This document shows positions 29,446 to 30,065 of a DNA stretch of 30,065 bases, in pieces (position 1 is the first letter of the stretch; each line of letters opens with the position of its first letter). The stretch spans positions 1-30,065 of the forward strand of contig DBMO01000023.1 in the NCBI GenBank assembly GCA_002298995.1. The letters are read 5' to 3'. Position numbers and translations under genes: made by a program. Source of the DNA: Desulfarculales bacterium UBA696 (GTDB taxonomy: Bacteria > Desulfobacterota > Syntrophobacteria > Syntrophobacterales > Syntrophobacteraceae). The notes under the pieces are model-generated. The model saw nothing but the letters and a program-made list of their open reading frames with translations. It made no database searches and was not told where the DNA came from.

Positions 29446-30065
29446 ATGTCGGTTGTCACCCTTACGATAAACGATAAACTTGTCAGCGCTCCGGCAAACG
29501 TGTCGCTTCTGGATGCAATAAGGGAGCAGGGGATTGACATCCCCACCCTTTGCCACCTGAAGGGCCTGAGCGATAGAGGCGGGTGCCGCCTCTGCGTGGT
29601 CGAGATGGAGGGCAGCCCAAAGCTGTTCGCCTCTTGCGTCACGGCGGTAGCCGAGGGAATGGTTGTCCGGACCCATACAGATAAGCTGATAAAATATAGA
29701 CAGATGATGATCGAACTGCTCTTGGCCGAGCGCAACCACATCTGTGCGGTCTGCGTCGAGAACGGGAGCTGCGAGTTGCAGAGCCTGGCCGCGAACCTTG
29801 GCGTGACGAGTGTTCGCTACGATTACATCTGTCCTGACTTGCCAATGGACGCGAGCCACGAGCGTTATGTGCTGGACCACAACAGATGCGTGCTGTGCGG
29901 CCGCTGCAACCGCGTGTGCGACGAAGTGGAAGGCGCTCACACCCTGGATATGGGCGGGCGTGGCATTCACAGCATGGTCATAGCGGGCATGAACCAGCCC
30001 TGGGGCACCAGCCGGAGCTGTACGAGCTGCGGTAAATGCGTTCAGGTCTGCCCCACCGGGGCACT
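29446..30065 (+). CDS. hoxU: HoxU-like diaphorase iron-sulfur subunit (truncated at window end)
   Basis: The first 206 residues of a HoxU/NuoG-like protein, cut by the window edge. Cluster sites in order: [2Fe-2S] Cys36, Cys47, Cys50, Cys64 (TLCHLKGLSDRGGCRLC); the His-Cys [4Fe-4S] site His98, Cys100, Cys103, Cys109 (NHICAVCVENGSCE); and two [4Fe-4S] sites at 148-158 (CVLCGRCNRVC) and 192-202 (CTSCGKCVQVC). The phrases LDAIREQGIDIPTLCHL, ELLLAERNHICAVC and MNQPWGTSRSCTSCGKC match HoxU closely. GGAGG precedes ATG. HoxU is about 240 aa, so little is missing if this is HoxU; a longer protein would instead be a NuoG/HydA-like or formate dehydrogenase subunit, which the window cannot settle. It relays electrons from HoxF to the hydrogenase. 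Confidence 0.85.
   Translation, partial: MSVVTLTINDKLVSAPANVSLLDAIREQGIDIPTLCHLKGLSDRGGCRLCVVEMEGSPKLFASCVTAVAEGMVVRTHTDKLIKYRQMMIELLLAERNHICAVCVENGSCELQSLAANLGVTSVRYDYICPDLPMDASHERYVLDHNRCVLCGRCNRVCDEVEGAHTLDMGGRGIHSMVIAGMNQPWGTSRSCTSCGKCVQVCPTGA

Overview
The window looks like chromosome of an anaerobic, Gram-negative deltaproteobacterium (Desulfobacterota; a Syntrophobacter-like or related sulfate-reducing/syntrophic lineage fits best). This is inferred from gene content: an LPS heptosyltransferase, a def-fmt-DUF116-rsmB cluster, a DUF6599/DUF362/ferredoxin/aldo-keto reductase operon, several twin-arginine (Tat) exported redox proteins, a PaaK-type CoA ligase beside a branched-chain amino-acid-type binding protein, and a HoxEFU diaphorase. 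I see no transposase, integrase, phage gene, CRISPR array, rRNA or tRNA.

Layout. 1-3.7 kb (minus strand): phenylacetate-CoA ligase family protein, periplasmic ABC substrate-binding protein, heptosyltransferase. 3.7-4.06 kb: divergent intergenic region with AATT-rich repeats that can fold, and a good extended -10 promoter. 4.06-9.5 kb (plus): four-gene redox operon of a membrane-anchored DUF6599 protein, a Tat DUF362 protein, a NapH/NapG-like membrane polyferredoxin fusion and a Tat-exported aldo/keto reductase with a C-terminal Cys cluster. 9.5-11.1 kb (minus): Tat-lipoprotein hemerythrin and an EamA transporter, with a Fur-box-like 7-1-7 palindrome upstream. 11.36-13.4 kb (plus): HlyD adaptor and MacB/LolD-type ATPase without a permease, converging on a GT2 glycosyltransferase. 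14.66-18.64 kb (plus): strong sigma70-type promoter, then def, fmt, DUF116, rsmB and a bidirectional terminator. 18.65-19.97 kb: a 37-aa small protein gene (minus), a DUF151 nuclease-family gene and a candidate structured RNA. 19.97-22.8 kb (plus): rdgC, a membrane-anchored unknown protein and a lipoprotein whose N-terminus is made of intergenic-repeat sequence. 22.97-25.84 kb (minus): RecA/KaiC-like ATPase, a 237-aa unknown, and an LPG-synthase-type membrane protein. 25.84-27.04 kb: 1.2 kb non-coding region with inverted repeats, a promoter, a possible leader RNA and an intrinsic terminator. 27.04 kb to the end: hoxE, hoxF and a truncated hoxU.

How the genes work together. HoxEFU would be the NAD(P)-linked diaphorase of a bidirectional [NiFe] hydrogenase; the hydrogenase genes hoxYH would be expected just beyond the right edge. 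The 4.06-9.5 kb operon has the parts of a membrane/periplasmic electron-transfer route ending in an exported aldo/keto reductase. Its substrate and role are unknown to me, and it is the best candidate here for an undescribed system. def, fmt and rsmB serve translation initiation and ribosome modification. Degenerate repeats built on GGGTTGCGGG or AATT units recur in the gaps and in one case reach into a gene.
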